The notes below the pieces were generated by a model. The model was not told where the DNA came from and ran no database searches. It saw only the letters and a program-made list of their open reading frames with translations. 64,000 nt of DNA from Phytophthora colocasiae (taxonomy: Eukaryota; Oomycota; Peronosporomycetes; Peronosporales; Peronosporaceae): positions 1,470,213-1,534,212 of the forward strand of contig JAGKQI010000034.1 of assembly GCA_018806915.1 (NCBI GenBank), read 5' to 3'. The position numbers were made by a program, and so were the translations under genes. This document shows, in pieces, positions 1-9,872 of the stretch (positions are counted from its first letter, which is position 1; each line of letters opens with the position of its first letter).

Positions 1-430
1 CTGCAGTTCTTCGCTTGGTCATTCGAGTGGACCATTTTCATGGTCATGTTGGCCCAATTCCAACGGAGTCCCGGTGCTTCTCTGTTGGATCACGCGGTAC
101 TCAACATGCTCGGGAAAGTTGGCGGTGAATACGGCAAACAGCGGTTATTTGGAGCAGTGGGCTTTGGAATTGGCGCTTATATCACTGGTCTAGCTGTTGC
201 CGTTGGTGGCATCTACTGGTCATTCGGAATGAGCTTCATGCTGTGCATGTCGTCGCTGTTGGTTCTGCGCTTGATCCCGCCAGTGCGATACGGCAGCGAT
301 GGCTACACTGAGGTGGAATCGGGTGAAAGCAAAGTGGAAAACACGGAACTTGAAGCACCAGTCTCTTTCATAGATAACATCCGGGTTGTGGCGAAAGAGT
401 TCGATGTATTGGTGCTGCTTGGAAGTTGTT
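1..430 (+). pseudogene. MFS transporter fragment, both ends missing
   Basis: The reading frame that includes position 40 encodes a stretch closely matching the middle of the second transporter at 4614-5959. Shared blocks include 'SLLDH.VL..L.K.GGEYG.QRLFGAVG' and 'GGIYWSF', followed by a hydrophilic loop and 'DVLVLLG'. This corresponds to roughly residues 105-235 of a 12-helix major facilitator (MFS_1-like/LacY-type). The 5' part lies outside the window. At about 430 similarity to the paralogue stops abruptly and the frame closes at 444, so helices 7-12 are missing. The fragment and the downstream copy were probably a tandem pair, and the material between them is transposon-derived. A non-functional remnant is the simplest reading. 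Confidence 0.75.
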
Positions 431-1306
431 CTCTCTTCAGCTGAGAAGTATTCATTCGCGAAAGCAATGGTAGAGTCTCTGCTGGAACACTTGTCGAGGT
501 TGGGAAGTGCAGACTTCTATGAAGAGTTACAGACTTGGAAAAGTACGATAGAGGAGGGGCTACGTGTTGGAGAATCTCGATCAAAAACAGATGAAGTACC
601 GTGTGGTGAAGACGGTGATGATGATGATAAACTGGACCAAGGTGTGGCTTCAACTATACATCCAGCAGATGCAATTGCAACAGCAAAATTGATGGACGCT
701 TTGGAAAATCAAATTAATGAGGACGTCACGGACGATGTAAGTAGTGGAGATGACATTCCTTCTACCCAATTGGCTGCTTCCAGTCCTGAACGCGCCACGT
801 CACCTATCGATAAGATAGAAGCTAACGTCGAAGCACCCTCGCCTCGTCAAGTCGATGTGATCAATGTCCCAAAGCCGAAGCGCCGAAATCGATCGCGGTC
901 GACTCCAACTCAGCTCCGTCAATCCAAGATAACCTCAGCTCGACTCGCTATCCACAAGTACCCAACCGGACTCACTGTTAAGCTTGATGAGCTGATAATT
1001 TGGGCCCGCAACACACCCAACGTGAAGCATGTCTTGACAACTATGGGGAAATACCCGGTCCAATTGACAGACGCCTACTTGAGGTCCCGGGTCATTGAGT
1101 GCCAATGGGAAGCTATGAGAACTGGTGACAACATTCATCCTTTCGTTATTCCTGCTGATCTCACACGGTCAATGGAGGCTGCAATTACTACTGCACGAAA
1201 GGAACAGCGCGAACCTGACAAGCTCGTCCCCAGTGTATCACAGCAAGGAATTCTTCTTGACATTGTTGCAACCATTGATCCAAAATTATGGAAGTTCTGC
1301 AGGTAA
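431..1306 (+). pseudogene. Unrecognised protein segment, probably the flipped C-terminal exon of the neighbouring MULE gene
   Basis: An open frame continues from the MFS break to a stop at 1306. It has an amphipathic start ('SSAEKYSFAKAMVESLLEHL', then 'FYEELQTWKS'), an acidic Asp-rich middle, a basic Ser/Arg patch ('PKPKRRNRSRS') and a conserved-looking C-terminal block ('KLDELIIWARNTPNVKH'). I recognise no catalytic domain. The minus-strand MULE protein next door ends at about 1350 with 'RRRERANQ' and then a stop. Read in the other orientation, this segment would extend that protein in frame with 'VVLSSAEKYS'. I therefore infer an inverted C-terminal exon of the same transposase. The family assignment is an inference and an unrelated gene fragment remains possible. 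Confidence 0.4.
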
Positions 1307-1346
1307 GGTTGCTGAATTGTTGGGGTTGCTTTATGGGGTCGCTTTA

Positions 1347-4333
1347 CTAATATGGTTGCTGGTTTGCTCGTTCACGGCGGCGCAGACGAACATACACGAC
1401 TTGTTTCTGGTGTGGTGTTGGTGCTGAAAGCTTTCCGGTACTGGAGGCGTCCGGCAACATTAGCTTTGGCAACCTTAGCTTTGACATGCGCACAATTGAA
1501 CGCAGCATATCGCCTGCGGCAGTGAGCCCTTCCATTGAATTCAGCGCTGCCAATGTACTCCACCGTTCCCGAATAGTCATAACAGGAAGCATCTTGAATC
1601 CATGTCCTTTGTGTGCTAAGTGCATAATGTGACGGCATGGTAAGTGATTGCTCATTGAAAACAGGCAAGTGCATTTCCAGTCCAAGTCGTCGCACTCGAA
1701 ACTCTGGTTGTGGCAGGATACCGTCCAGGTCGAAAGCGACACAGCCTCACACGTTGTTTCCTCCATCAGGTTCACGAATTGCTCCCATTCTCGCTTCAGT
1801 TTTTCCAAGACGTGTGCTGAAATCCTGCTTCCGACTTCTCTCAAGAAAGTGGGTACTGTTTGAGGCCTTCGAGACGATGAGTGAAGCTGCCCAACCTCCG
1901 AGGCTATTTGCTGGATAATGGTCATCTGGTGCTGGAGCAACCCTGCGATAGTTTGGTCAATCCGAGTCTTCAGACCAAGCAGCATCTTCAGTTGATTCCA
2001 GTTTGACTCGATTCTGTTAGTGGTCGTATTACCCGCTGTAAAATATTTCCCGCGAGAAAAGTTTGACCACTTTTCGTTACAAGAGTTCCAGTTTTTGTCG
2101 AAATACGCGAAGAAAGCCTGCTTCTTGTTGCGGTGACAGAAATACTTCAAGTTCCTGTAGTGCGTGTCGTAGGCATCTTGTGTTGAGCTGAAACAAAGCC
2201 GACGTTAGTGAATTTATTTGTTAAGTGAGCGATGGTGACATACCTGTAAAGAAGTTTTATCATTAAGCCCAGCAGTTCTTCGCCCTGAGCTACCTTGATT
2301 CCGTAGACAGAACGCTTCATGACCTTTTTCCAATAGGAGATGGCGTGAAATTGGCAAAGCAAAATCTTTGCCTTCGGGAAACACTCCTCAAGCACTTTCC
2401 ATTCTGTAAAATCTTTGTCGATCACCACACTCACGACATGTTCCCAGAGCGGATTCTTCTCCTTGAAGTACTCCAGAATTGTTGAGATCGTAGTAGCTTG
2501 CTCATTTAAGCAAATGAAATCGACCACAGGAAATCCACGACCTGTACATGTGGTGACTACCAAACTCCCTACAACATGACAGAAGAAAGAAGAGTTCAAC
2601 AGGGTTGCAATAATGGGTAAGGTTGCTGAAACGGTTGCTTTATAAGAAAGGTTGCTGAAAAACGCACCCAAATGATAACCCAGATTGTTCGTCCCATGAG
2701 TAAAGTCCATTGCCAACGTTTCGCCCCAACGCTCGAACATCATCTTCTGGACCTTAGTCTGCATAACCACCCCACATGTTACGTCAAGCTGGTCTTGGAT
2801 AACTAGAACATCGCTTCCATCCAACTGCCGTAGTGCGTGGAGCATATTCTTCATGTGGTCTTCGCCAGAATCCTGACCGGCGATGCTACGAAGAAGGTTT
2901 CGCGTCTGCTGTGGAGTCACTTTGCAGCCTAATCATACATATAAACCCATGAGTATGAGTATATATATAAATATATTCTCAAGCACCTATTTCACGTACC
3001 AAGACGATCGTTCAAGAAGTTCGTGATGTGCGTAGAAGACACACGGGCATCAGCTAAAGTCTTCACGTCTTCGCGATCTTCGTCATCAAGTGGCAGAGTC
3101 TTGGTTGTGAGGTAGGATGACGCCTCGGTTCCGGTAGTTGGATGTGAGTGCGTGTGATTCTACAAAACAAGCAAATTTTAGACAGCCGCAACCAAATATA
3201 AGCACCTCATCACCTACCTTATTCCTGACCATGATCTTGAAAGTATTGTCAGCACACCGGTTGACTGCGGCCGTTAGCCTCGCTTTGCGCTTGCAATAGC
3301 GAGTCTTGCGGTTACGGTGGCCTTTGGATCTGGATGCCTGGGATACTCCGTGCGTGCACCGGTAGATTCTCTGGTAGAACTCGAACTCGCTTGGAATTTG
3401 GTCTTCATGAGTGCTACAATATCACGTGAGTTAATCAATTCAGTAATAAATATCAGCTTTTCAATCATACCTGTTGTATAAAGCCGTTTTCTCTGAACTC
3501 CGCACTCGAAACTTGAGTCTGTTCTTCTTCTTGTAGTTCGAGAACACCTCTTCAAATTCCTCCCAGGTTTTATACAGCATATTTGTCCCAAATGCAGGCA
3601 CAGTATTTACGATCCCATCGTCACCTAGGTTCATCGAATCCAGTTCTTCGAGGTGTTTGCTTGCACGTTTTTTTGGAGAGTATTCCGAGATAGCCAATGG
3701 CTCCTCCCCATTGTCATTGTCATGCGTATCTGTTGGTGCATTTAGCATCCTGCGCTTACGGAAAGCGGGCTGTATAGCTTCGTGGGGTGAGTGACGCTTT
3801 AGCGAGATACCAGAGCCTGTCAAACAAAACCCAACCATTAGCAATGCATTAATTTTAGTCAAAATACACGGCTTCTTATCGCGACCATACCTGAAGCTTT
3901 CCTGCTTTGAGCTCTTGACTTTCCTGCTAATATGCAAAAGTAACACCATAAATCAGCAAATTTTTTTACAAACAAAAGCATTGAACAGTATCGGCTTACC
4001 GGCTTTTGACGCATCTTCCTCGCACGATTCGTCCGCGGATGAGGCGTCGCCTTCATCACCGTCATCTTCCACCTCGTAGTCCTTGTCGCTGATGTCGTCG
4101 TCTTCAATTCCCAGCGCATTATACGCGATCTTCAATTTTGCATTGACGCTTCGCGTTCTCCGACCTACCAAAGCCCAATTCCACAGCTTAATACCAAATT
4201 CACAGTCTCTAGTGGTGTCGCATGTAACGTACCCGTCATTCCCAGCTCTTGAATGGTCAGTGGGGCGCCGGTGTCGCTTGATTCCTGCTCCAACTGGCGC
4301 GATGTACGCAGGTTCTCCTTTCAGCGCGAATTT
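1347..4333 (-). CDS. Mutator-like (MULE) transposase with SWIM zinc finger, at least seven exons
   Basis: Seven blocks join in frame across six GT-AG introns of 56-73 nt: 4333-4000, 3926-3891, 3816-3471, 3413-3218, 3159-3001, 2928-2244 and 2187-1347. The first exon may lie beyond the acceptor at 4334-4335, because no ATG opens the 4000-4333 block. The N-terminal part is acidic, then comes a FAR1/WRKY-GCM1-like Cys/His region ('RIYRCTHGVSQ', 'TRYCKRKARL', around 3260-3360). The MULE DDE core is at 2200-2920 ('MDFTHGTNN', 'VVIDKDFTEW', 'LLCQFHAISYWK'). A SWIM finger is near 1670-1720 (CTC, then CRH). The frame closes early after 'RRRERANQQPY', and the probable missing C-terminus lies flipped at 431-1306. 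The product would cut and paste the element in the nucleus. I could not identify long terminal inverted repeats. Good coding continuity suggests recent activity, apart from the rearranged 3' end. Confidence 0.75.
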
Positions 4334-4613
4334 CTAAATGAGAGGCTAGCATTGATCGTACTTACTGAAGTCGTACTTAACATATGATGTACTGTACCTA
4401 TTTTCTGGAACGAAAATAGTTTTCAGAAAAATGGATTTATATTACTCGCGTAATTTTTGAAATGTGTTAGAGCAACCACAAATGTGTAAACGCAACCATA
4501 AATGTCGCATAATAAGGTTGCAGTAACGACTCCGTCCGATTTCATTATGATTTGTAAAAAAAAAAAAACAATACGCAGGAGGCGCTGGAAGTTCGCCAGA
4601 TCCTCGGCGCAAT
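4334..4613. other. Gap between MULE gene and MFS gene
   Basis: About 280 bp with no supported gene. It contains a poly-A run near 4556-4568 (+) and several copies of the short word GCAACC/GGTTGC (about 4465, 4492 and 4516). The same word occurs near the other MULE edge (about 1312, 1330, 1357), so it may mark degraded element ends. The MULE 5' exon or promoter and the MFS promoter must both lie here if those genes are expressed. Confidence 0.4.
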
Positions 4614-5959
4614 ATGACAACGTCGACATCAAAGCCACCCCGCGACTGCCAGCACCTGCTATGGGAACCCAAGCTTATGTATGCACTTAATTCTGCGTGG
4701 GGCTCCACTACTGCAAACTATTTGCCGGTTTATTACCAGCACACTGCTGAGTTTTCCAAAATGCAGATTGGCTGTCTCCAAACCCTTCCAAGCATCGCCG
4801 CCATTCTAGGTCCTCCCTTCTGGGGCGGTGTGGCTGATCATATTAGGAACCAACGTATTATCCACGTGTTCTGCATCGTCAGTGGCACTTTACTGCAGTT
4901 CTCGACCCGGTACTTCTATTGGTCACTGGTTTGGACTGTTTTCATGGTTCTCATCAGTCAGATCCAGAGCGCCCCCGCCAGCTCTTTGCTTGATCATACA
5001 GTACTGGATCTATTAGCGAAAGAAGGCGGAGAGTACGGTCGACAGAGACTCTTTGGAGCAGTGGGGTGGGGCATTGGAACCTACTTGACCGGTATTGTCG
5101 TGGCGTGGGGAGGGATCTACTGGTCTTTTAATTTGTGTCTTATTGTGGGCTTTTCAACACTGTTGGTACTGCGTCGTATCTCTCCTATCAAGTACAGTGA
5201 CCAGTACACTGCATTGGAGACCGCGGAGCAAGAAGAAGGACAAGATTCTGACATGGCGCCGTCATTTTTGGAAGCTGTCCGCCTGATTTCTCACAAATCG
5301 GACGTGCTGGTGCTGTTGGGAGTGGTTTTTATCATGGGAAACATGGTGTATGGTGTGTTCAGCAGTTTCCTGCAGCTGGAGATGACCCACAAATTATCGG
5401 CGTGGCGATTATGTGTGAAACTTCTTCGGAGCTACCTGCTTTTTTCTTTGCTGACAAAATTATCAAGAAAATCGGCACAGTGAACGTGTTGCTGGTATCG
5501 CTCGTGGGCTACACACTACGAATTTCGTACTACGCACTGATGACAAACGCGTGGGGAGCGATTCCATTCGAATTCCTCCACGGCATCACGTTTGGACTGA
5601 CTTGGGCAGCTTGTACGCAATATGTATTCGCTGCATCACCTCGGGGCTGCGAGGGGACTGCTATGGGCATACTTAGCGCTGTTCAAAATGGCTTGGCAAG
5701 GGCGTCGGGAACTCTTATCGGTGGATACTTTTACGAAAACTATGGAGATCGAGCGATGTGGACTGTCACAGGGTTTGGCGTGCCTCTGTCGTTACTTAGT
5801 GTGGCTTTATTCGCTTACCTGAAAGACGACGAGGCAATTGATGTAAGCCGCACTGTTCTCACCTCACCGCTAGAACAAGCCGCACTGTTCTCACCTCACC
5901 GAGGAGATCCACAAGGCCTCAACGCTTCAGCTCATCTCAGCTACGACTCGGTTCAATAA
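4614..5959 (+). pseudogene. MFS_1-like (LacY-type) transporter with one frameshift
   Basis: The ATG at 4614 opens a 12-helix major facilitator of about 448 codons, close to family length. Recognisable points are the N-terminal 'LMYALNSAWGSTTANYLPVYY', the loop 'GGVADHI.NQR' between helices 2 and 3, 'SSLLDHTVLDLLAKEGGEYGRQRLFGAVGWG', and in the C-terminal half 'ELPAFFFADKI.KKIG', 'EFLHGITFGLTWAACTQYVFAASP' and 'GTLIGGYFYENYG'. The protein should sit in a membrane and move a small solute; the substrate cannot be read from the sequence. A one-base loss near 5394-5397 shifts the frame in helix 7/8, so the first frame ends at 5483 and the second carries residues up to 5959. This is either a pseudogene or a sequencing error. 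No intron with good borders removes the shift. Confidence 0.75.
5845..5901 (+). repeat. 25-bp direct repeat in the MFS 3' end
   Basis: The same 25 bases occur at 5845-5869 and 5877-5901 with a period of 32 bp. They encode part of the hydrophilic C-terminal tail. Because 32 is not a multiple of three, the copies are read in different frames ('SRTVLTSPLEQA', then 'ALFSPHRGDP'). Confidence 0.85.
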
Positions 5960-5994
5960 GGAATGAACACATAACCATTCCTTAGACTAATTTA

Positions 5995-8139
5995 CTACCG
6001 AAGCTTTGGGCGTAAGTTGTTCTCTTTCAGTTGTTGAGGTTCATCGTCCATCTCGTTCTCCTTTTCGTGTTGTTGAGCGTACACAAGTGGTTGGACAACA
6101 TCCATAAAGCCACACCTTGTCTTGATGGACTTTCCAGTAAGAATGATGCCGAACTTGAGGTAGAACGCAGGAAGCAAAAGCAGCTGACCATCAACAAGTT
6201 TTTCTAACGCCCACGAACGACGCACTATGCTGCGTGCTCGAATGGGGATATCAACTAACTTCTCAATTAGAAGACGGTCGTCGTGTATTTTGTCGAGGTA
6301 TGCTGGTCGGGTGGACGTATCGGATGAAGTTGGATCGCTTTTTACTGGGCTTGGGGGAGGGGACGCGGATCGCATCAATATACCGGCACTGCTGCTAGTA
6401 AGATCCTTAGGAGAAATACGATGGGCATCAAGTAGGAGGAGTTCACGAGCTGTTCTGGACTGGACAGCAGGAACAGCATCTTTGATAGACAATACCAAGC
6501 TTCGAGGAGGCATCGATTTCCCAAATCGAAATCTTGAAGCCGCACAAATACCAGCAACCAGCGTGGATATTCCCATGATGACAATGAGAGGATAATAGAG
6601 TTGGAATTGCGTCAAGGAGGAGTATTGACCCGCGGAAAATGTGTTAGCAAGCGTAGAGACATTTTCAAAGGAGGTATAATCGATCAACTGCTGCCAGTTT
6701 TGAGGCTGCTTGGCCCCCTGTACATGACCCAAAGCGATCCCAATGACAGCGACAAATATACCAATACCTGTAATTTCCAGTGGGCTTATAAACGTTTGTC
6801 GAGCGACGGCCAACGCGCGTTTTTCATCATAAGTAACGACTACACTCCAAATGGTGTTGATGAATATTATCACGAGATCAACCAAGCGAATCATCGTGAG
6901 AAATGCATGGATATCTCCAACAGTTACGACTTCATCGCCCCACAAGTGCGAGATAGGAATCACCAGCATCCACGTCAAAAGTCTCGAGAAAACAGTGAGC
7001 AACGCAGCAGGAGAACTCCATAACAGTCCAATTTGAAGAACCCGAGTGTAATTTTCGACACCAAAGCCCAGCTTTGTTGTCTGTGCGGAAGAGGTTTGGT
7101 ACTTTGTTACTATCAAGGGCTTCCATAATGGCCACAGCATACATCGGCAGATCTCAACAACGCTGCATGTGCCGAGTACCAGTAAGGCAATATCGACCAA
7201 AACCAATGCGATATACAGCGATCCAGATGCAGATACGTTAACCAGTGATTTGTGCTCAAGCGTTCTCTTGCTTCTGTCTTTGGTTGTGTCACGCAGCGTG
7301 AATATGCTTCGGCGATTCTCACGTACAAGAAGAGACATCCCCATAACCCCCATTCTACTTGACGTTAGCCAGGCTTGGTTGCGCGCAATCTTTGCAATTT
7401 CAATCCCAACGAAAACACTCCCATAGAAGCTGGGACTTCCACATCCAAATACTGATGAACTGTACCGTCCTAGTCCTTTGACAGCGAATCCTTCCACACA
7501 CACAGTACCAGAAATGGGCGAGCTCTTGCTGATCACCTCTAGCAGCTCTATGAGCTCAGCCTCTTCTGCACTTCCAGGCGCTACGACATAAGTGGACTCG
7601 ACCGTCGAGGACTCTACTTCGTTCAGGGCCAACTGGAAGTTATAACGCTCTTGAAATTGGGTCACAATGGCAGAATGACAGATCGATGGCTTGCGGTTCT
7701 TGTACAACAACTCGCACGCCGCCCAAGCCATTGAATCCGCGCGGATACTGCTTGTAATGACGAGCTCAGTTGCTTTGACAGTACTTGAGCTGGTCCCCAC
7801 CACGCAGTTCCTTCCTAAAGCATAACGGAAGCCAGGACTCTCTTCTTCTAGAATAGGTGTGAGTGATTCGCATTTGTCCAAGAAGGAGCTCCATCCTGAG
7901 ACTCGCTGGGCCTTTTGGTTTGCATAGGAAAATGACGTCGTTGGTTTCAATGGAGCAGTATCCACTGCCGGGAACGAGAGCGTTTTAACAGTCGAGAACG
8001 CGAAAGTATCGAGAGGCCCCACCCACCTCAACTTGAACCACAGATCTCGTACATCCAATAGCAGAGTTAAACCCACTAGAACGACATCCAGCAGCAGTCG
8101 CAGCCAGCGCGGAGACTTCCGACGGCAGTCGAGCGCCAT
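5995..8139 (-). CDS. Unrecognised multi-pass membrane protein, 714 aa
   Basis: A single uninterrupted frame. I prefer the ATG at 8139 ('MALDCRRKSPRW') to the GTG four codons upstream. One hydrophobic segment follows the basic N-terminus ('LLLDVVLVGLTLLLDV'). A long polar ectodomain-like region with several cysteines follows, and then about five hydrophobic segments: 'LYIALVLVDIALLVLG', 'LLTVFSRLLTWMLVIPI', 'LVDLVIIFINTIWSVVV', 'TGIGIFVAVIGIALG' and 'LYYPLIVIMGISTLVAG'. The tail is hydrophilic with a Ser/Pro-rich stretch ('SASPPPSPVKSDPTSS') and an acidic end. I know no family for it; similar proteins are probably restricted to oomycetes. The layout (one helix, large outer domain, helical bundle, cytosolic tail) would suit a surface receptor or sensor, but that is a guess. 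It is divergently arranged with the UFD1-like gene, 137 bp apart. Confidence 0.7.
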   Translation of the reverse strand: MALDCRRKSPRWLRLLLDVVLVGLTLLLDVRDLWFKLRWVGPLDTFAFSTVKTLSFPAVDTAPLKPTTSFSYANQKAQRVSGWSSFLDKCESLTPILEEESPGFRYALGRNCVVGTSSSTVKATELVITSSIRADSMAWAACELLYKNRKPSICHSAIVTQFQERYNFQLALNEVESSTVESTYVVAPGSAEEAELIELLEVISKSSPISGTVCVEGFAVKGLGRYSSSVFGCGSPSFYGSVFVGIEIAKIARNQAWLTSSRMGVMGMSLLVRENRRSIFTLRDTTKDRSKRTLEHKSLVNVSASGSLYIALVLVDIALLVLGTCSVVEICRCMLWPLWKPLIVTKYQTSSAQTTKLGFGVENYTRVLQIGLLWSSPAALLTVFSRLLTWMLVIPISHLWGDEVVTVGDIHAFLTMIRLVDLVIIFINTIWSVVVTYDEKRALAVARQTFISPLEITGIGIFVAVIGIALGHVQGAKQPQNWQQLIDYTSFENVSTLANTFSAGQYSSLTQFQLYYPLIVIMGISTLVAGICAASRFRFGKSMPPRSLVLSIKDAVPAVQSRTARELLLLDAHRISPKDLTSSSAGILMRSASPPPSPVKSDPTSSDTSTRPAYLDKIHDDRLLIEKLVDIPIRARSIVRRSWALEKLVDGQLLLLPAFYLKFGIILTGKSIKTRCGFMDVVQPLVYAQQHEKENEMDDEPQQLKENNLRPKLR

Positions 8140-8276
8140 GATCTTGCGCACGAAACGACGCGATATAGGTTTTGATTACGAATCTGTCATTCGATTCTCA
8201 TTGGTCGAAAACATCGCATAAAGACAACCGCTACGTCAGAATTGAATTGGCTCGGTCGGAAGCAGAAGAGAAGAGG
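8140..8276. promoter_or_regulatory. Compact divergent promoter
   Basis: Only 137 bp separate the ATGs of two genes read outwards. Near 8190-8206 the plus strand reads TCATTCGATTCTCATTGG, which partly resembles the oomycete initiator (consensus around TCATTYNNCAWTTT). No TATA box is evident. The assignment rests on gene arrangement plus that weak motif. Confidence 0.4.
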
Positions 8277-9794
8277 ATGGAGCTGGATCTGAACGCACGA
8301 AGCGCCAAGTGGAGCCGCGAGCAGAACAAGCGGCGCGAACAGGCCAAGAGCAAGATCGAGACGGAGCGACGGAAGCGCGTGGCAGCTGCTAAGGCGCGTG
8401 AGGAGCTGGAGAAGTTGCAGAAGCAGAAAAGAATCGAGCGGATTGCGGAATTGGAGCGACAGGAACAACAGGCGCTGGAGGAACAGCGGGTCACGGGCGG
8501 CATCAAATATATACAGAAGCTACGGCCAGTCCCCACCTCAGGGGATGGAGATAAGATTACGTTGCCAGTGTCTGCGCTGGAGGAGCTCAACCCGCAGAAT
8601 GCGCTGGAGCTTGGCGTGTTTACGTTTGAGCTGTCATTTGACGAGGAAGAAGTGATTGGAGAGGCCCTTACTGCGACGAGAAAGACTCATGCGGGCGTAC
8701 TGGAGTTCGTGGCGGAGGAAGGGACAGTGGGGATTCCTCCTAAAGTAGCTGCATCGTTGTTTAGACACAGCAAACACTTGCCAGGTGACGTTCAGGTGCG
8801 TTTCGTGCGACTGGAGAAGGGAACGTTTGCGAGTCTGCAGCCGAGAGGAGAGGGATTCGGTGATCGACAGATCGACTTCAAGCACATCCTCGAGCGTTCA
8901 CTCAAGGCCCACACGACGCTGACGGAGGGCGACGTGCTGTTTGTTCGTCATGGTAGAGAGACATTTGACGTGCTAGTCGCGGAACTGAAGCCGGAGAAGG
9001 CTGTGAATATTCTCAACACGGACCTTGAGGTGGATATGATCCCATGTGAAGCAGTGGCGAAGGAGAAAGAGGCCGTGAAGCGACAGGAAGAAGAGGCAGC
9101 ACGCGCTATCGCTTTGTCCCAGGAAAAGGAACAACTGAAGGCAGACAAGATGGCGAATCTAGCGCCAGAACCTCCTGTGGAAGAGCGGCTACAAGCAAAG
9201 GTGGTGTTGAGGATGGCTGAAGGACAATTTACTCGTCGATTTGCACATTCGTCTCCGCTTCGAAGTGTTTTCGACTTTGTGGAGGCGCTTACAGGCGAGG
9301 AAGCACAGCAATTCCAGTTAGCGGCGTCATACCCACGTCGATTATTTGCTGTTGACGTTGCAGATAAGTCGCTTCAAGAACTGGGGCTCAATGGCCGCCA
9401 AGAAGCGCTTTTTGTCGAAAAGCTGGCAGCAGATGAAGATGAAGCTATGGCCGAGCCTGTAGCAAAGGAGGAGGAAAACGCAGAGCAATTTCCTGGAGAG
9501 TGGGTGGAAGCTCGACAAACACTAGAGAGCTGGCTTGATGCTAGCCTACATTCAACTGCCGTTCCGGGGATTCACGCGTTGGAACCTGCCATGCCCGTCG
9601 TACAGTCTGCAGACCAAGAGACCAAGTGGCAAGCACAGTTGATTGAGCTGGAGGAGATGGGATTTATGAACCGATCTTTGAACATTGAGGTGCTGGAGCG
9701 GTATCGAGGTCGACTGCTGCGCGTTGTCAACTTCCTGTCGGAAATGGGTTCTGCCGCTGAAGCCGACAACGGTGTCACAGTAATGGAAGATTGA
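8277..9794 (+). CDS. UFD1-domain protein with UBX and UBA-like domains, ubiquitin/p97 cofactor
   Basis: The ATG at 8277 ('MELDLNARSAKW') is the first in the frame and gives 505 aa. Residues 1-70 are a highly charged coiled coil (RRKR/EELEKLQKQKR). Residues about 75-255 match the UFD1 double-psi barrel plus alpha/beta subdomain ('GGIKYIQKLRPV', 'LPVSALEELN', 'FVAEEGTVGIPPKVAASLF', 'FASLQPRGEGFGD', 'ILNTDLEVDM'). Another charged helix follows, then a UBX-like fold at about 305-390 ('KVVLRMAEGQFTRRF', 'FDFVEALTGEEA', 'YPRRLFAVDVADKSLQELGL'). A UBA-like C-terminus lies at about 455-500 ('QLIELEEMGFMNRSLNIEVL'). In the known pathway UFD1 binds ubiquitin and UBX docks on p97/Cdc48. Having both on one chain suggests a self-contained p97 ubiquitin adaptor. 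The gene appears intact and intronless. Confidence 0.85.
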   Translation: MELDLNARSAKWSREQNKRREQAKSKIETERRKRVAAAKAREELEKLQKQKRIERIAELERQEQQALEEQRVTGGIKYIQKLRPVPTSGDGDKITLPVSALEELNPQNALELGVFTFELSFDEEEVIGEALTATRKTHAGVLEFVAEEGTVGIPPKVAASLFRHSKHLPGDVQVRFVRLEKGTFASLQPRGEGFGDRQIDFKHILERSLKAHTTLTEGDVLFVRHGRETFDVLVAELKPEKAVNILNTDLEVDMIPCEAVAKEKEAVKRQEEEAARAIALSQEKEQLKADKMANLAPEPPVEERLQAKVVLRMAEGQFTRRFAHSSPLRSVFDFVEALTGEEAQQFQLAASYPRRLFAVDVADKSLQELGLNGRQEALFVEKLAADEDEAMAEPVAKEEENAEQFPGEWVEARQTLESWLDASLHSTAVPGIHALEPAMPVVQSADQETKWQAQLIELEEMGFMNRSLNIEVLERYRGRLLRVVNFLSEMGSAAEADNGVTVMED

Positions 9795-9872
9795 GCTCAC
9801 GCGACTAAATTTTAATCCAAACAAGTAGCAAAGCAAATGATTTTGTGTAATTCGCCATCTAGCGTCGATATC

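Noticed and set aside
303..653. 116-codon minus-strand frame
   Set aside because: Antisense of the MFS fragment and following segment; His-rich low-complexity translation without motifs.
1311..4520. GGTTGC words as MULE terminal inverted repeats
   Set aside because: Too short and also present inside the transposase coding region (about 2610-2655).
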